Source: Eremophila alpestris peregrina (taxonomy: Eukaryota; Chordata; Aves; Passeriformes; Alaudidae). From it: DNA of 64,000 nucleotides. Made by a program: the position numbers and the translations under genes. Of the stretch, positions 64,000-64,000 are shown one piece after another. How positions within the stretch are numbered: position 1 is the first letter of the stretch; the number at the start of each line of letters is the position of its first letter. The DNA lies in contig WMCF01000006.1 of assembly GCA_009792885.1 (NCBI GenBank), forward strand, positions 5,322,444-5,386,443, written 5' to 3'. The notes beneath the pieces are model-generated. The model was not told the origin of the DNA, searched no databases, and was given only the letters and a program-made list of their open reading frames with translations.

Positions 64000-64000
64000 C

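Noticed and set aside
1..64000. CRISPR, prokaryotic operons, phage or intact retroviral genes
   Set aside because: No evenly spaced repeats, no long uninterrupted frames and no pol/env motifs were seen; all long-range signal is vertebrate exon-intron structure.

Overview
The window looks like a stretch of a bird nuclear genome from a short-read draft assembly. The evidence is several CR1 (chicken repeat 1) LINE fragments, compact introns, and three vertebrate genes in the order seen near human 11q14. No prokaryotic, plasmid or viral gene arrangement was seen. A 12-N gap at 8127-8138 and a Tn5/Nextera adapter with a duplicated flank near 63.5 kb show that the assembly is unpolished.

Layout. 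(1) 127-6299, plus strand: the last nine coding exons of CHORDC1 (CHORD-containing protein 1, morgana), an HSP90 co-chaperone; the first ~38 codons lie left of the window. Its 3' UTR probably ends near 7.6 kb. (2) 7.6-17.7 kb: intergenic DNA with CR1 fragments and small local duplications, and no gene I can support. (3) 18469-47225, minus strand: a complete, intact 19-exon, 742-residue NAALAD2 (glutamate carboxypeptidase III, M28 family). All zinc, calcium and substrate-arginine residues are present at a constant offset of -8 from human FOLH1 numbering. (4) 47.3-52.3 kb: spacer holding the NAALAD2 upstream flank with a 13-unit TCC repeat, and a CR1. (5) 52970-63999, minus strand: exons 9-19 of FOLH1 (glutamate carboxypeptidase II / PSMA-like). 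Exon 9 ends one base before the right edge, so the 5' half of the gene lies beyond the window.

NAALAD2 and FOLH1 are head-to-tail tandem paralogues. The eleven exons visible in both have the same lengths, which marks an ancient whole-gene duplication. They are membrane-anchored ectopeptidases that remove C-terminal glutamate from N-acetyl-aspartyl-glutamate and, for FOLH1, from folyl-poly-gamma-glutamate. CHORDC1 is convergent with them and functionally unrelated.

The best biological observation is that the terminal coding exons of NAALAD2 and FOLH1 are 184/190 bases identical, whereas the adjoining penultimate exons are only about two-thirds identical. This points to recent gene conversion confined to one exon. 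The best technical observation is an exact 19-base Tn5 mosaic end inside FOLH1 intron 9, between two 56-base copies of the same sequence; this is a library or assembly artefact. I found no convincing previously undescribed system. The rest is ordinary avian gene, intron and repeat sequence.
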